From positions 7,883,501 to 7,947,500 of the forward strand of contig NZ_CP091881.1 of the NCBI RefSeq assembly GCF_022163125.1: a stretch of DNA of 64,000 bases. Direction: 5' to 3'. Of this stretch, positions 52,772-62,204 are shown in pieces. Position 1 is the first letter of the stretch, and every line of letters starts with the position of its first letter. The notes beneath the pieces are model-generated. The model was not told where the DNA came from. It ran no database searches and saw only the letters and a list, made by a program, of their open reading frames with translations. Both the position numbers and the translations under genes were made by a program. This DNA comes from Paenibacillus sp. HWE-109 (lineage in GTDB: Bacteria; Bacillota; Bacilli; Paenibacillales; NBRC-103111).

Positions 52772-54325
52772 TTACTCTGTAACCAACCGCAAGCCCATCT
52801 CAGCTTCTTTAATCCGATCCAGGTTCTTACGATTATTAATCAACAAGGATTGCAGCGTGGCTGACAACTCCTCGAGTGTTGCTGAAGCTTCTTGGCTAAT
52901 AGCAGCAAGATTGTTCGTGGAATCGCTAATCGTAACCGATGAGTTGCTGATGCGGTCCATTAAATCACCGTAGCTCGTCGAGAGCTCTTTCAGCATCGTA
53001 ACGGAATCCGTGATCGATTCGAAGGCTTGCTTCGTTTGGCCCGTGATCTCATTGCTTTGATGCATGCGTTGGGAAACTTGGTCCATACGGGAGCGGGTTT
53101 GATTGGACAATGAGGTGAACTCCTGCAGCTGCTCCGAGATGCGAATCGCGGATTTAGCCGTCATATCGGCTAGCTTTCTAATTTCATTCGCTACGACAGC
53201 GAACCCTTTCCCATGCTCACCGGCTCTGGCTGCCTCAATGCTGGCATTGAGGGAAAGCAAATTCGTTTGATTCGCGATATCTTGGATCGTTTCACTAAAT
53301 TGACTGGTTTCGTCTAAGCGTTCAATGAGGGACACCGTATCTTGCGAGACAGCTTCAATGTCCTTAGTAAAGATCGCGAAAGTATCAGAAAGCAGCTCCA
53401 TCCGGCCTCTTCCTTGATCAGATAGGGAGGCGGCTTCACTTGTTTTGCCAAGCAGCGTATGAATCGAGTTGGACATCTCTTTGATAAGACCGTTCATGTG
53501 GTTTACGGAATCATTAATTGAAATGGTCGAATCCACTTGGTCGCCTGCGCCTGTCGCGATATCTTGGAAAGCATTATTCATTTCATCAAAAGAGGACCCG
53601 TCTTCTTCACCGGACTTGGTAATGGATTGCAAATGCTCAGTAACCAAGGTGACTTGCTTCAATGCCTTCTCCCGCTGTTCTTGCTGCAGGGCAAGGAATT
53701 GCTCCGCTTGTGACCTAGCCTCGAACATGCTCTTGTTCATATAGCCGGACACTTTCAGAGCAGCGAACATTAAGACGCTAATTAAGATGAAATAAATGAT
53801 ATAGGTCGGGGCAACCTTGGGATCCAAGTGAAGGGCATCTTTTTGGGCTACAAACATATAACAAATAAGGAAAAGTCCCCAGGCAGCGCTGATCAGCCAC
53901 GGAATCATTCGCATGAAAATAAGCGCCATAATCATCAGATAGTAAATGGAGAATATATTGGTGATATCGGCATTGGCCATGAGCTGAACCGTCGTGCTGA
54001 CACCGCTAGCGACAATGGCGAAATAACATAAATAGTGGATGAGTTTTCTGCTGAAATGCAAATAACCATAAATCACTAAAATCGCAGTTTCAAAGATAAT
54101 GGTAAATTTCATTTTCATGTCCATTGTGCTTGCGCCTAAAGTGAAAATGCTCATGTAAATCATCAATGTAGTGGCAGCAATCGCTAAAAACACAACAAAA
54201 TTTCTTCGAATTACATCCTTGTCTCTCAGTGATACCTGTGAATTGTTAGTTTGATTTTGCCCGAATAGGCTTGTCGAAAAACTCACCGCAACCCCCTGCT
54301 TTCTGTCGAAAATTGTCGTCTTCAT
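52772..54325 (-). CDS. Methyl-accepting chemotaxis protein with multi-helix membrane domain
   Basis: Up to 517 residues. Five or six membrane helices (about residues 40-200) replace the usual two-helix periplasmic sensor and there is no HAMP. The cytoplasmic part is a long coiled coil with the hairpin tip QTNLLSLNASIEAARAGEHG and FAVVANEIRKLADMTAKSA, which binds CheA/CheW. Start ATG 54325 has a poor ribosome site; GTG 54286 has AGGGGG just upstream and may be real. The ligand is probably sensed within or near the membrane, which is inference. Confidence 0.88.
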   Translation of the reverse strand: MKTTIFDRKQGVAVSFSTSLFGQNQTNNSQVSLRDKDVIRRNFVVFLAIAATTLMIYMSIFTLGASTMDMKMKFTIIFETAILVIYGYLHFSRKLIHYLCYFAIVASGVSTTVQLMANADITNIFSIYYLMIMALIFMRMIPWLISAAWGLFLICYMFVAQKDALHLDPKVAPTYIIYFILISVLMFAALKVSGYMNKSMFEARSQAEQFLALQQEQREKALKQVTLVTEHLQSITKSGEEDGSSFDEMNNAFQDIATGAGDQVDSTISINDSVNHMNGLIKEMSNSIHTLLGKTSEAASLSDQGRGRMELLSDTFAIFTKDIEAVSQDTVSLIERLDETSQFSETIQDIANQTNLLSLNASIEAARAGEHGKGFAVVANEIRKLADMTAKSAIRISEQLQEFTSLSNQTRSRMDQVSQRMHQSNEITGQTKQAFESITDSVTMLKELSTSYGDLMDRISNSSVTISDSTNNLAAISQEASATLEELSATLQSLLINNRKNLDRIKEAEMGLRLVTE

Positions 54326-54460
54326 CTATGTTAAGTTCATTCTGCGCAGCCCGCCGGAATTCCTCTTCATTTCGTTCCATGGAAGTGACATACTCTGGGC
54401 CATTCTTCCATATACTCTATCAGCAAAGCAAAATGATAGAATAAGCGGAGGGATCATCGG

Positions 54461-55897
54461 ATGCGCTTTCAGGTACAACGTGCAGCCATTTGGCAGAAAC
54501 GAATTCAAATTACGTTAGTAGTTCTATTACTAGTCTCTCTCTTTTCCTATGTGATCCCAGTGCAAGCTGCCGACGATGCGAATGAGGGGCAAGATCTTTA
54601 TCACAAACTGCAAACAGGCAAGCGACTTGCGGATGAGAAGAATGAGAAGACGTATGAAACACCGGAGCAGCCAACCGTATATTTGACGTTTGATGATGGT
54701 CCGAGCAAGCTGACCTCGCAAGTATTGGATATTTTGGAGAAAGAGGATGTGAAAGCTACGTTTTTCGCACTTGGCGAACAGGCGAAAGCGCATCCGGATT
54801 TGGTCAAAAGAATTGTGAAAGAAGGACATACCCTAGGCAATCATTCCTATAATCATGTATATAAAGAGCTCTATAGCGATTTTCAAACGTTTTGGGATCA
54901 AGTGCAGCGCAGCGAAGAGGTATTCGCAGATATCGCGGATGTGCGGCCGCAACTGGTTCGTGCTCCAGGGGGGACCTATACGAATTTCGATGCCTATTAC
55001 TACTACTTCCTGGAACAAGCAGGTTACACAACCGTGGATTGGAATGTAGATAGCGGCGATTCCAAAAGAGCGCATGTCCCCGTTAATGAAATTTGGCAAA
55101 CCGTGAAAAATTCGCCGCTTGAGCATGAGATCACCGTTTTATTCCATGATGGCACCGGGCATGAATCGACAGTAGAGGTATTGCCGCAAGTCATCGCTTA
55201 TTATAAAAAGTTAGGCTACGCCTTCGCTCCGCTTACGACGCAAGTGAAGCCTAAGCAATTCTCACTCGGGAAACCGAAGTGGTCAAGGAACATGAGCCTG
55301 TCGCACTTTCAAGCGCTCCTGAAGGAAACGCAGCAGTATGCTGTAGCTCATCTGCCTCAGCCCGATTCAAGCCAGCTAGAAGCGGAGCAGCAGCTTATCC
55401 AACAGACCAAGGTGGCGAGGGAAGAAACGGCGCGAATCTTATCCGCACAATCGGCTATACCTCTGGAGGTCCATATCTCGGGAGGCAGCAGCTTCACTTT
55501 GGAGCCGACAGAGTATCAGTTGTGCGCGAATCGGATTGAATTGCCGCTGCGTTTTCTCATTGAGAAAATAGGGGGGGATGTCCAGTGGCAGGCAGAGACG
55601 AAGACGGCTAACGCGCATTATGGGGTCTATGATCTGGAATATGATTTATCGGCTCGAAGCATCAGGCTATATACGTTGGGGACGCTTTCTGCTTCCTATT
55701 CTTTGGCGGACATGGAACTGCTGGAAGGGAAAATTATTGTGCCGTTGCGCAAAACGATAGATTTGTTAGGCGGTCGAATTACAGATTCTGTCATTGAACC
55801 AAGCAGACGCGAAGTGTCAATGACTTTCCGCCAGTTCTATTTATTCAAAGAGACTAGCAGTCTTGTAAAAAACTCTCTCTTTGCCATGGGGGGATAA
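54461..55897 (+). CDS. Exported polysaccharide deacetylase with copper-amine-oxidase-like C-terminal domain
   Basis: 478 residues. Signal peptide 1-36 (cleavage near VQA-AD). NodB domain (about 70-260): TFDDGPS (76-82), HSYNH (128-132), RAPGGTYTNFD and LFHDGTGHEST. Metal ligands Asp, His and His are intact. The C-terminal 130 residues (from about 345) match the stalk domain often called copper amine oxidase N-terminal, a wall-associated module. It probably deacetylates peptidoglycan or a related polymer. ATG 54461 follows GCGGAGGG. Confidence 0.88.
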   Translation: MRFQVQRAAIWQKRIQITLVVLLLVSLFSYVIPVQAADDANEGQDLYHKLQTGKRLADEKNEKTYETPEQPTVYLTFDDGPSKLTSQVLDILEKEDVKATFFALGEQAKAHPDLVKRIVKEGHTLGNHSYNHVYKELYSDFQTFWDQVQRSEEVFADIADVRPQLVRAPGGTYTNFDAYYYYFLEQAGYTTVDWNVDSGDSKRAHVPVNEIWQTVKNSPLEHEITVLFHDGTGHESTVEVLPQVIAYYKKLGYAFAPLTTQVKPKQFSLGKPKWSRNMSLSHFQALLKETQQYAVAHLPQPDSSQLEAEQQLIQQTKVAREETARILSAQSAIPLEVHISGGSSFTLEPTEYQLCANRIELPLRFLIEKIGGDVQWQAETKTANAHYGVYDLEYDLSARSIRLYTLGTLSASYSLADMELLEGKIIVPLRKTIDLLGGRITDSVIEPSRREVSMTFRQFYLFKETSSLVKNSLFAMGG

Positions 55898-55960
55898 TGT
55901 CTAAAATAGTAGAGGGATGGAAAAACTAGAAGCATACCTTATAAAGGAGGCTTCTTGTCT

Positions 55961-56938
55961 ATGGCGTCAGAAACCCGGATATTCGATCAGCCACAGCCTC
56001 TTGTGGAACGGATGATCATGAACGTAGAGAAAGTTATTGTTGGCAAAAGAGAAACGATTGAACAGGCTTTCATTGCCATGCTGAGCGGCGGCCACCTCTT
56101 GCTGGAGGACGTGCCGGGTGTGGGCAAAACGATGCTCGTGCGCGCTTTGGCTAAGACGATTGGTTGCGAGTTTAAGAGAATTCAGTGTACCCCGGATTTA
56201 TTGCCTTCGGATGTGACAGGGGTGTCCGTGTTTAATGCGAAATCAGGGGATTTTGAATTTCGTCCTGGTCCTTTAATGACGCCAATTGTATTGGCAGATG
56301 AATGCAACCGCACCTCTCCTAAGACGCAATCGGCTTTCTTGGAGGCGATGGAGGAGAAGCGGGTAACGATTGACGGGATTAGTTATGAGTTGCCCAAACC
56401 CTTCGTTCTGCTGGCAACGCAAAATCCGGTCGATTACGAAGGGACTTACGCGCTGCCGGAAGCGCAGATGGATCGTTTCATGATGAGGCTGACGCTTGGC
56501 TATCCAACTGCGGAGCAGGAAATTCTGATGCTGGATCGGTTTCAGGATCGCCAGCCCTTGGATCATCTGAAGCCGGTAATCGTACAGGATGAGTTCGTTC
56601 AGCTGCAAAAAGAAGCCGCAACGGTTCATGTCGATAACACGTTAAAAGAATTCATTGTCCGTCTTGCCGTAGCGACGAGAGCTCATGCTGATTTGTACTT
56701 GGGCGCAAGTCCAAGAGCTTCCTATGCGCTGATGCGCGCTTCCCAAACATCCGCTTACATGAAGGGCAGAAGTTTTGTAGTGCCCGACGATATTAAAAAT
56801 CTAGTGCTTCCTGTCTGGGCGCATCGACTTCTACTGACCTCAGAAGCTCGTATGACCGGCAAATCGGCTGATACGATTTTGTCCGGTTTGATTGCAGCGT
56901 TGCAAACTCCTGTTCTTCGTTATGTTTCTTCGAAGTAG
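55961..56938 (+). CDS. MoxR family AAA ATPase
   Basis: 325 residues from ATG 55961 (AAAGGAGG 10 bases upstream; TTG 55955 is too close). Walker A DVPGVGKT, Walker B IVLADECNRTSPKTQSAFLEAMEE, sensor LLATQNPVDYEGTYALPEAQMDRF. MoxR proteins act as chaperone-like ATPases with a DUF58 partner. Here DUF58 and transglutaminase genes follow directly, the standard three-gene operon. Confidence 0.92.
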   Translation: MASETRIFDQPQPLVERMIMNVEKVIVGKRETIEQAFIAMLSGGHLLLEDVPGVGKTMLVRALAKTIGCEFKRIQCTPDLLPSDVTGVSVFNAKSGDFEFRPGPLMTPIVLADECNRTSPKTQSAFLEAMEEKRVTIDGISYELPKPFVLLATQNPVDYEGTYALPEAQMDRFMMRLTLGYPTAEQEILMLDRFQDRQPLDHLKPVIVQDEFVQLQKEAATVHVDNTLKEFIVRLAVATRAHADLYLGASPRASYALMRASQTSAYMKGRSFVVPDDIKNLVLPVWAHRLLLTSEARMTGKSADTILSGLIAALQTPVLRYVSSK

Positions 56939-56949
56939 GGGGCCTGTCT

Positions 56950-58164
56950 ATGAAAAGCTGGGGTAAATCATTGCTGCTCATGGTTGGGTGTGTGCTCGCT
57001 GTTTGTTTGGCCTATTGGCAGGGCGGATTCGCCGCTTGGTATTTGGGAATTTGTTTGCTGCTGATTTGGCTGCAAGCTGGCCTATTTTACGTGTTTGCGC
57101 TGCAAGGATTGACGGTCAGCAGACACCTGTCCAGTGAAGTACTCCTTTCGGGGGAGGAAGTAAAGGTTCGATTAGGCGTCAAGTATCGGGCGCGCATGCC
57201 CTTGCCTTGGATTGTCATGCGGGAGAATTGGGTCCATGAAGGAAGCGGAGCGAAATTGAGTTACAGCAAGCTGCTGTTCCCGTGGTTTCAATCTGAATTA
57301 GTGCTGCATTACAAAATAACCGGTCTGATGCGCGGCGTGTATCGTTTCGCGGGTTTTGAGGCCGTATCCGGTGATTTGTTTGGTTTTGCTATTCGCAAAG
57401 TTCATCGCGATGATCTGCATCGGTGTTTGGTTTATCCGCGGCCCGCTAGCTTGGACCGATCGGTCATGATGTTCCAGGCCGAGGATGGCGAGGTGCCTGC
57501 TGCCCGCGGCCCCAAATCCGAGACGCCGCTGGTCAGCGGCGTGCGTGAGTATGTCAGCGGTGATCCCTATCACCGCATCCACTGGAAGTCCACAGCCCGG
57601 CTAAGCCGGCTGATGGTCAAAGACCCCGAGCAAGCCTCATCCGCGAAGCGGATGCTGCTGCTCGATGCCGCGCCTGCGGCGGGTCCAGCGGAGGCGGCGC
57701 AGCCGCTGCTGGAGAAGGGCGTTGCCCTTGCGGCGGGCTTCTTCGAAGCCGCGGCGGGCGGGCGCGAGAGCTGCGGCTTCGCCAGCAGCTCGAACAGCCG
57801 GCGAATCGCTCCGACGATTCGCCCTGATCTGCCGCTCGCGTACGAAGTACTCGCGAGCGTGGGCGGCAAGCCCGCCCTGAGCTTTCCTGACCTCGTCAGG
57901 AAAGAAGCGGCGGCCTTGCCGCTGGATACGTCGATGCTGTGCATCACATCGACGCTGGATTTGGCGCTGGTGCGCGCGATCGCAGATAGCGGCACCAAGC
58001 GCCGGTCCGTGCACGTGATCTACGTGCACGCGCGGCCCTCTCTCTCGGTCGCCGAGAGAGAAGGGGCTTCTCAGCTGCAGGCCGCAGGCTGCAGCTTCAC
58101 GGAAGTGCCGCATCCGCTGAGCCAGTGGCCCAAGCAAGGGGGTGTTGCGGATGCAACCGCTTGA
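56950..58164 (+). CDS. DUF58 protein
   Basis: 404 residues. Two N-terminal membrane helices (about 8-22 and 26-48), then a beta domain and the DUF58 signature SGVREYVSGDPYHRIHWKSTARLSRLMVKD (shown in parts: REYVSGDPYHRIHWKSTA, LSRLMVKD), followed by a von Willebrand-A-like region. Part of the MoxR-DUF58-transglutaminase operon; function is thought to be assembly or maturation of envelope proteins. From about 57480 to the end the DNA is extremely GC-rich (47 of 60 bases in 57661-57720), unlike the first half. Confidence 0.86.
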   Translation: MKSWGKSLLLMVGCVLAVCLAYWQGGFAAWYLGICLLLIWLQAGLFYVFALQGLTVSRHLSSEVLLSGEEVKVRLGVKYRARMPLPWIVMRENWVHEGSGAKLSYSKLLFPWFQSELVLHYKITGLMRGVYRFAGFEAVSGDLFGFAIRKVHRDDLHRCLVYPRPASLDRSVMMFQAEDGEVPAARGPKSETPLVSGVREYVSGDPYHRIHWKSTARLSRLMVKDPEQASSAKRMLLLDAAPAAGPAEAAQPLLEKGVALAAGFFEAAAGGRESCGFASSSNSRRIAPTIRPDLPLAYEVLASVGGKPALSFPDLVRKEAAALPLDTSMLCITSTLDLALVRAIADSGTKRRSVHVIYVHARPSLSVAEREGASQLQAAGCSFTEVPHPLSQWPKQGGVADATA

Positions 58165-60469
58165 ACCGCGCCGCGCAGGCGCTCCTTCACACGCTTCCCG
58201 CCCCGCCGCCATCCCATCACGTCCAATCTTCCGGGCAAGCGCGATTCCGCAAGCATCTCTAACCACACCAAGCACGTTCTTCCGCGACTGCCTTATCTCA
58301 CTGCTGCTTTTTCTGCTCATCTCGGAATGGCTTCGCCCATTGGCTTGGATGGCAGACGCTGACATCCAGACCGGCCCGATTCTAGTCGTGTTCGGGATTT
58401 GCATCGCGATAGATTGCTGCAAAGTTCCACTGGTCTGGGCATGGATGTCCAAAGTCGTGGTCATCGTGCTTTTCATAGGATTTATGTTTGATCGCAACGG
58501 GTTTCTGAGCGGAGCATGGGTCATCGATTTGGTGAGCATGCTTTCTCAGGATATCGGACACCTTGCGCGAGCTCATTTTGACCTCATCAGCGGTCAGTTG
58601 CGCACGTTGTTGTTTCTGCTCGGCTGGTCGCTGTTGATTTCCGTAGTGCAGGCGCTTATGCTGCAAAGGCAACACAGCCTGTGGTTTGTCGGGACAACCC
58701 TTATCTATTTGGTGCTGCTGCAATTAATGTTAGGTGCGGATACGGTACCGGGGATTATGCGCACCATCGGCTATGGCTTATTTCTTCTGGCCCTGCTCAA
58801 CCTCTCGCGAATTGAACAAACCTATGGGTTTGCATCTGTACGCCCAGGCAGCTTCTTTCAATGGCTTGCTGTGAGTTTCGTCTTTGTTGCTGCACTTGCT
58901 GGTGCGGGTTGGTTCTCCGCGAAACAGGCGGAGCCAACTCATTTAATGAAACCAGTTAGTTGGGGTTATCTATATGATCGTATGTTCGAGTTATACAATG
59001 GTGATATGGCAGCTAGCACGGCAATAGCCAAATCTGGGTACGGGCAGGACGATTCCTCCCTCGGAGGTCCACTCCAGGTGGACACGACAACCGTATTTAC
59101 AGCCAAAACCTCCGAATTAACGTACTGGCGGGGAGAATCCAAAAACGTTTACGACGGCAAAGGTTGGACCCAAACCAGTGTTACACCGGAACCGCTCAGA
59201 TCGAATGAGGCAGCGGGTACGAACCGGGTGATTACACAGGAAGTATTATGGAGCGACAAATCGCCGAGTAAACAACTATTCCTTGGTGGGAAACTGCAGG
59301 GCATCGACATGCTCTTAACCGAGAAAGGAAAACCGCTGTCACCGGATTTCTTGCTGGTGTCCGCCGCTTCAGGCAAAATATCTCTTCCGGAGATCATGGA
59401 TTCCTTATCGTATTACAAAGTCACCGTCCAACCCGTGCAAGTTGATCCGATTCTGCTAAGTACAGATACAACCAGCTATCCGGCTGGACTTGCAAGTGAG
59501 TATCTACAACTTCCGGCTTCCTTGCCGCGGACCGTACGCAGTTTGGCTGAGCAGGTGACAGCGAGCAGTCCGACGCCATTTGCCAAAGCCGTAGCGATTG
59601 AACAGTATTTGAGCCACACCTATCCCTATAGTTTGGGAAAATCGACGCATCCCAGCCGCAATGAGGATTTCGTCAGCCACTTCCTATTCGTTGATCAAAC
59701 GGGGTATTGTGATCATTTTTCAACTTCAATGGTCGTCATGCTTCGTTCCGTAGGTGTTTCGGCCCGTTGGGTCAAAGGATTTGCGCCCGGTACGCTGCTG
59801 AAGGGAAGCGAGGATGAACAGCTCAAGGAAGTGGCGGTCGGCAATCAGGATGCGCACTCGTGGGTAGAGGTGTACTTTCCCTCCGCTGGGTGGGTGCCTT
59901 TTGAACCTACGCCGGGTTTCTCAGGGATGTCTTCGGATAATCCACAAGAGATTTTGACGACGGAGGCCATGGCTCGATCTGAAATGACAGCCTCTCTGGC
60001 CAACATCACGAAACCGAACCGATTTACAGCAAATCCGCGTGAATGGCTTCAAACAACGAAGGAGACACTTATTCATATCGCCAATAGGTATCAGCAAGTA
60101 TTCATGATCCTCATCGGCTGCTGCTTCTTATTTGCGGGTCTTGTTCTACTGCTCAGGCGAAAAGGTTATCTGTATGCTGGACGGCTCCATGTTCCCTTTT
60201 ACATAAACAGGCCATCTGATTCCCATCCCTTGATCCCTTATATGGATCGATTATGGATGCAATTGTTTCGCAAGTATGGCCTGAAATCCAAAGATCAAAC
60301 GATCCGTGAGTATATCGGAGCCTTGAAATCCCTTCGTCCTGCCCAGCAGCAAGCCTTATTGTCGTTTGCCCAGATCTACGAAAGCGTGCGTTATGATTCC
60401 GCTCATTCGCTGCCCTATTCGAAGCGGGAAATCACGGCAATTTGGAAAGCCATTCAAAAGACACATTAA
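58151..60469 (+). CDS. TgpA-like membrane transglutaminase
   Basis: 772 residues from ATG 58151 (AAGGGGG at 58136-58142), overlapping the DUF58 gene by 14 bases. Several N-terminal membrane helices (about 40-270), an extracellular transglutaminase core with the catalytic cysteine in QTGYCDHFSTSMVVMLRSVG, the histidine in DAHSWVEVYF and the aspartate equivalent near GWVPFEPTPG, then one more helix and a cytoplasmic C-terminal domain. Similar proteins form an operon with MoxR and DUF58. The physiological substrate is unknown. Confidence 0.9.
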   Translation: MQPLEPRRAGAPSHASRPAAIPSRPIFRASAIPQASLTTPSTFFRDCLISLLLFLLISEWLRPLAWMADADIQTGPILVVFGICIAIDCCKVPLVWAWMSKVVVIVLFIGFMFDRNGFLSGAWVIDLVSMLSQDIGHLARAHFDLISGQLRTLLFLLGWSLLISVVQALMLQRQHSLWFVGTTLIYLVLLQLMLGADTVPGIMRTIGYGLFLLALLNLSRIEQTYGFASVRPGSFFQWLAVSFVFVAALAGAGWFSAKQAEPTHLMKPVSWGYLYDRMFELYNGDMAASTAIAKSGYGQDDSSLGGPLQVDTTTVFTAKTSELTYWRGESKNVYDGKGWTQTSVTPEPLRSNEAAGTNRVITQEVLWSDKSPSKQLFLGGKLQGIDMLLTEKGKPLSPDFLLVSAASGKISLPEIMDSLSYYKVTVQPVQVDPILLSTDTTSYPAGLASEYLQLPASLPRTVRSLAEQVTASSPTPFAKAVAIEQYLSHTYPYSLGKSTHPSRNEDFVSHFLFVDQTGYCDHFSTSMVVMLRSVGVSARWVKGFAPGTLLKGSEDEQLKEVAVGNQDAHSWVEVYFPSAGWVPFEPTPGFSGMSSDNPQEILTTEAMARSEMTASLANITKPNRFTANPREWLQTTKETLIHIANRYQQVFMILIGCCFLFAGLVLLLRRKGYLYAGRLHVPFYINRPSDSHPLIPYMDRLWMQLFRKYGLKSKDQTIREYIGALKSLRPAQQQALLSFAQIYESVRYDSAHSLPYSKREITAIWKAIQKTH

Positions 60470-60474
60470 ACCCC

Positions 60475-60513
60475 TTTACATCCTAGGTACCTAATGTTTA
60501 AAATTAGTACCTA
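60475..60513 (+). promoter_or_regulatory. guaA: guaA promoter with overlapping inverted repeat
   Basis: TTTACA (60475-60480), 18 bases, TAAAAT (60499-60504). TAGGTAC-c-TAAT (60484-60495) and ATTAGTACCTA (60503-60513) are inverted repeats, the right one overlapping the -10. No purine riboswitch was seen before guaA. Confidence 0.5.
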
Positions 60514-60567
60514 TAAATAGCGATTAAGGGACAAGCCCACTCGCTATGAAATTAGGAGGAACGGATA

Positions 60568-62106
60568 ATGAGTAAACCGAGTGAAATGATCGTCGTTTTA
60601 GATTTTGGAGGCCAATATAACCAACTGATTGCCAGACGGATTCGTGATTTGGGCGTATACAGCGAATTGCTGCCGCATAATACCACGGTTGACAAAATTC
60701 GTGAGCTTCAGCCTAAGGGGATTGTGTTCTCAGGCGGTCCGGCAAGTGTATACGGAGAAGGAGCTCCAGCTGTAGATTCAGCCATTTTCGATTTGGGCAT
60801 TCCGATTTTGGGGATTTGCTACGGCATGCAGCTGATTGCTCACCAACTGAACGGTAAAGTAGAACGCGCGCATACGCGTGAATACGGCAAAGCAGATCTT
60901 TCCTTTTCGAACGAAAGCCCGCTGGTTAAAGGTCTGGATGCGAAGCAAACGGTCTGGATGAGTCACGGTGACCACGTTTCCGTTCTTCCGGATGGCTTCG
61001 TGATCGAAGCGAGCACGGATTCCCTGCCGATTGCGGCTATGAGCAACCGTGAGCGCAACATTCACGCAGTTCAATTCCACCCGGAAGTTCGTCACTCCCT
61101 GCAAGGGAACGAAATGATCCATAACTTCATCTATGGCGTTTGCGGTTGCGAAGGCGACTGGACGATGTCCTCTTTCGTGGAAGATATGATCAAAGAGCTT
61201 CGTCAAGAGGTTGGCGACAAGAAAGTGCTATGCGCACTTAGCGGCGGCGTAGATTCATCCGTTGTAGCTATTTTGCTGCATAAAGCTATTGGTGCCCAAC
61301 TGACGTGTATGTTCATTGATCATGGCTTGCTGCGTCAAGGCGAGGCAGAGAGCGTTATGGACACATTTGTCGGTAAATTCGATATGAAAGTGGTTAAAAT
61401 CGATGCGCGTGACCGTTTCCTCGGCAAGCTTGCCGGTGTGGACGATCCGGAACAAAAGCGTAAAATCATCGGCACGGAGTTCATCCGTGTATTCGAAGAA
61501 GAGTCCGCTCAATTCGACGACTTCACGTTCTTGGCGCAAGGCACGCTTTACACGGATATCGTAGAGAGCGGTACAGCGACGGCTCAAACGATCAAATCCC
61601 ATCATAATGTCGGCGGCCTGCCGAAAGATATGAAGTTCAAGCTGATCGAGCCGCTCAAAACTTTGTTCAAAGACGAAGTGCGCAAAGTCGGCGAAGAGTG
61701 CGGTCTTCCTTCCGCGATCGTCTGGAGACAACCTTTCCCAGGTCCGGGTCTAGCGATTCGTGTGCTTGGCGAAGTAACCGAGGACAAGCTGAAAATCGTC
61801 CGCGAATCCGATGCCATCCTGCGCGATGAAATCGCCAAAGCTGGCTTGGACCGTGAGATCTGGCAGTACTTCACAGCCCTTCCTGGCATGAAAAGCGTCG
61901 GCGTTATGGGCGATGCCAGAACATACTCCTACACCGTAGGCATTCGCGCCGTAACTTCCATCGACGGAATGACAGCCGACTGGGCGCGTATTCCGTGGGA
62001 TGTGCTGGAGAAAATCTCGGTTCGTATCGTGAACGAAGTTGAGAATGTAAACCGTATTGTGTACGACATTACGTCGAAGCCGCCTGCTACGATTGAGTGG
62101 GAATAG
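60568..62106 (+). CDS. guaA: GMP synthase (glutamine-hydrolysing)
   Basis: 512 residues. It aminates XMP to GMP. Class I amidotransferase domain with nucleophile Cys84 in GICYGMQ and the His/Glu of QFHPEV; ATP-pyrophosphatase domain with the P-loop LSGGVDSSV; C-terminal dimerisation domain ending in KPPATIEWE. ATG 60568 follows TAGGAGGA. The last 30 codons are repeated at 63293-63385, showing that an element inserted at this end of the gene while leaving the frame intact. Confidence 0.97.
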   Translation: MSKPSEMIVVLDFGGQYNQLIARRIRDLGVYSELLPHNTTVDKIRELQPKGIVFSGGPASVYGEGAPAVDSAIFDLGIPILGICYGMQLIAHQLNGKVERAHTREYGKADLSFSNESPLVKGLDAKQTVWMSHGDHVSVLPDGFVIEASTDSLPIAAMSNRERNIHAVQFHPEVRHSLQGNEMIHNFIYGVCGCEGDWTMSSFVEDMIKELRQEVGDKKVLCALSGGVDSSVVAILLHKAIGAQLTCMFIDHGLLRQGEAESVMDTFVGKFDMKVVKIDARDRFLGKLAGVDDPEQKRKIIGTEFIRVFEEESAQFDDFTFLAQGTLYTDIVESGTATAQTIKSHHNVGGLPKDMKFKLIEPLKTLFKDEVRKVGEECGLPSAIVWRQPFPGPGLAIRVLGEVTEDKLKIVRESDAILRDEIAKAGLDREIWQYFTALPGMKSVGVMGDARTYSYTVGIRAVTSIDGMTADWARIPWDVLEKISVRIVNEVENVNRIVYDITSKPPATIEWE

Positions 62107-62107
62107 G
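62015..62107 (+). repeat. Left 93-bp guaA 3'-end repeat (att-like, inside intact guaA)
   Basis: Identical at 91 of 93 positions, without gaps, to 63293-63385. It covers the last 30 codons, the stop codon and one base beyond. Confidence 0.9.
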
Positions 62108-62130
62108 CTGCAACAATAGAATGCCAAAAT

Positions 62131-62174
62131 ACTCCCTTTTATTTGCGTTGTTTAGCAAATAGAAGGGAGTTTTT
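62131..62174 (+). terminator. Terminator after intact guaA (within the insert)
   Basis: ACTCCCTT (62131-62138) pairs with AAGGGAGT (62163-62170), inner ATTTGC/GCAAAT, followed by TTTT. Confidence 0.85.
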
Positions 62175-62204
62175 ATATAAGAGTTTATATGTTTTGGAGT
62201 GAAC

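Noticed and set aside
57637..58539. Minus-strand frame of 300 codons
   Set aside because: It is antisense to the GC-rich end of DUF58 and the start of the transglutaminase gene. Composition is typical of a shadow frame.
60501..60520. FapR binding site before guaA
   Set aside because: Only one half (ATTAGTACCT) fits. The second half required by the FapR palindrome is missing, and guaA is not a lipid gene.
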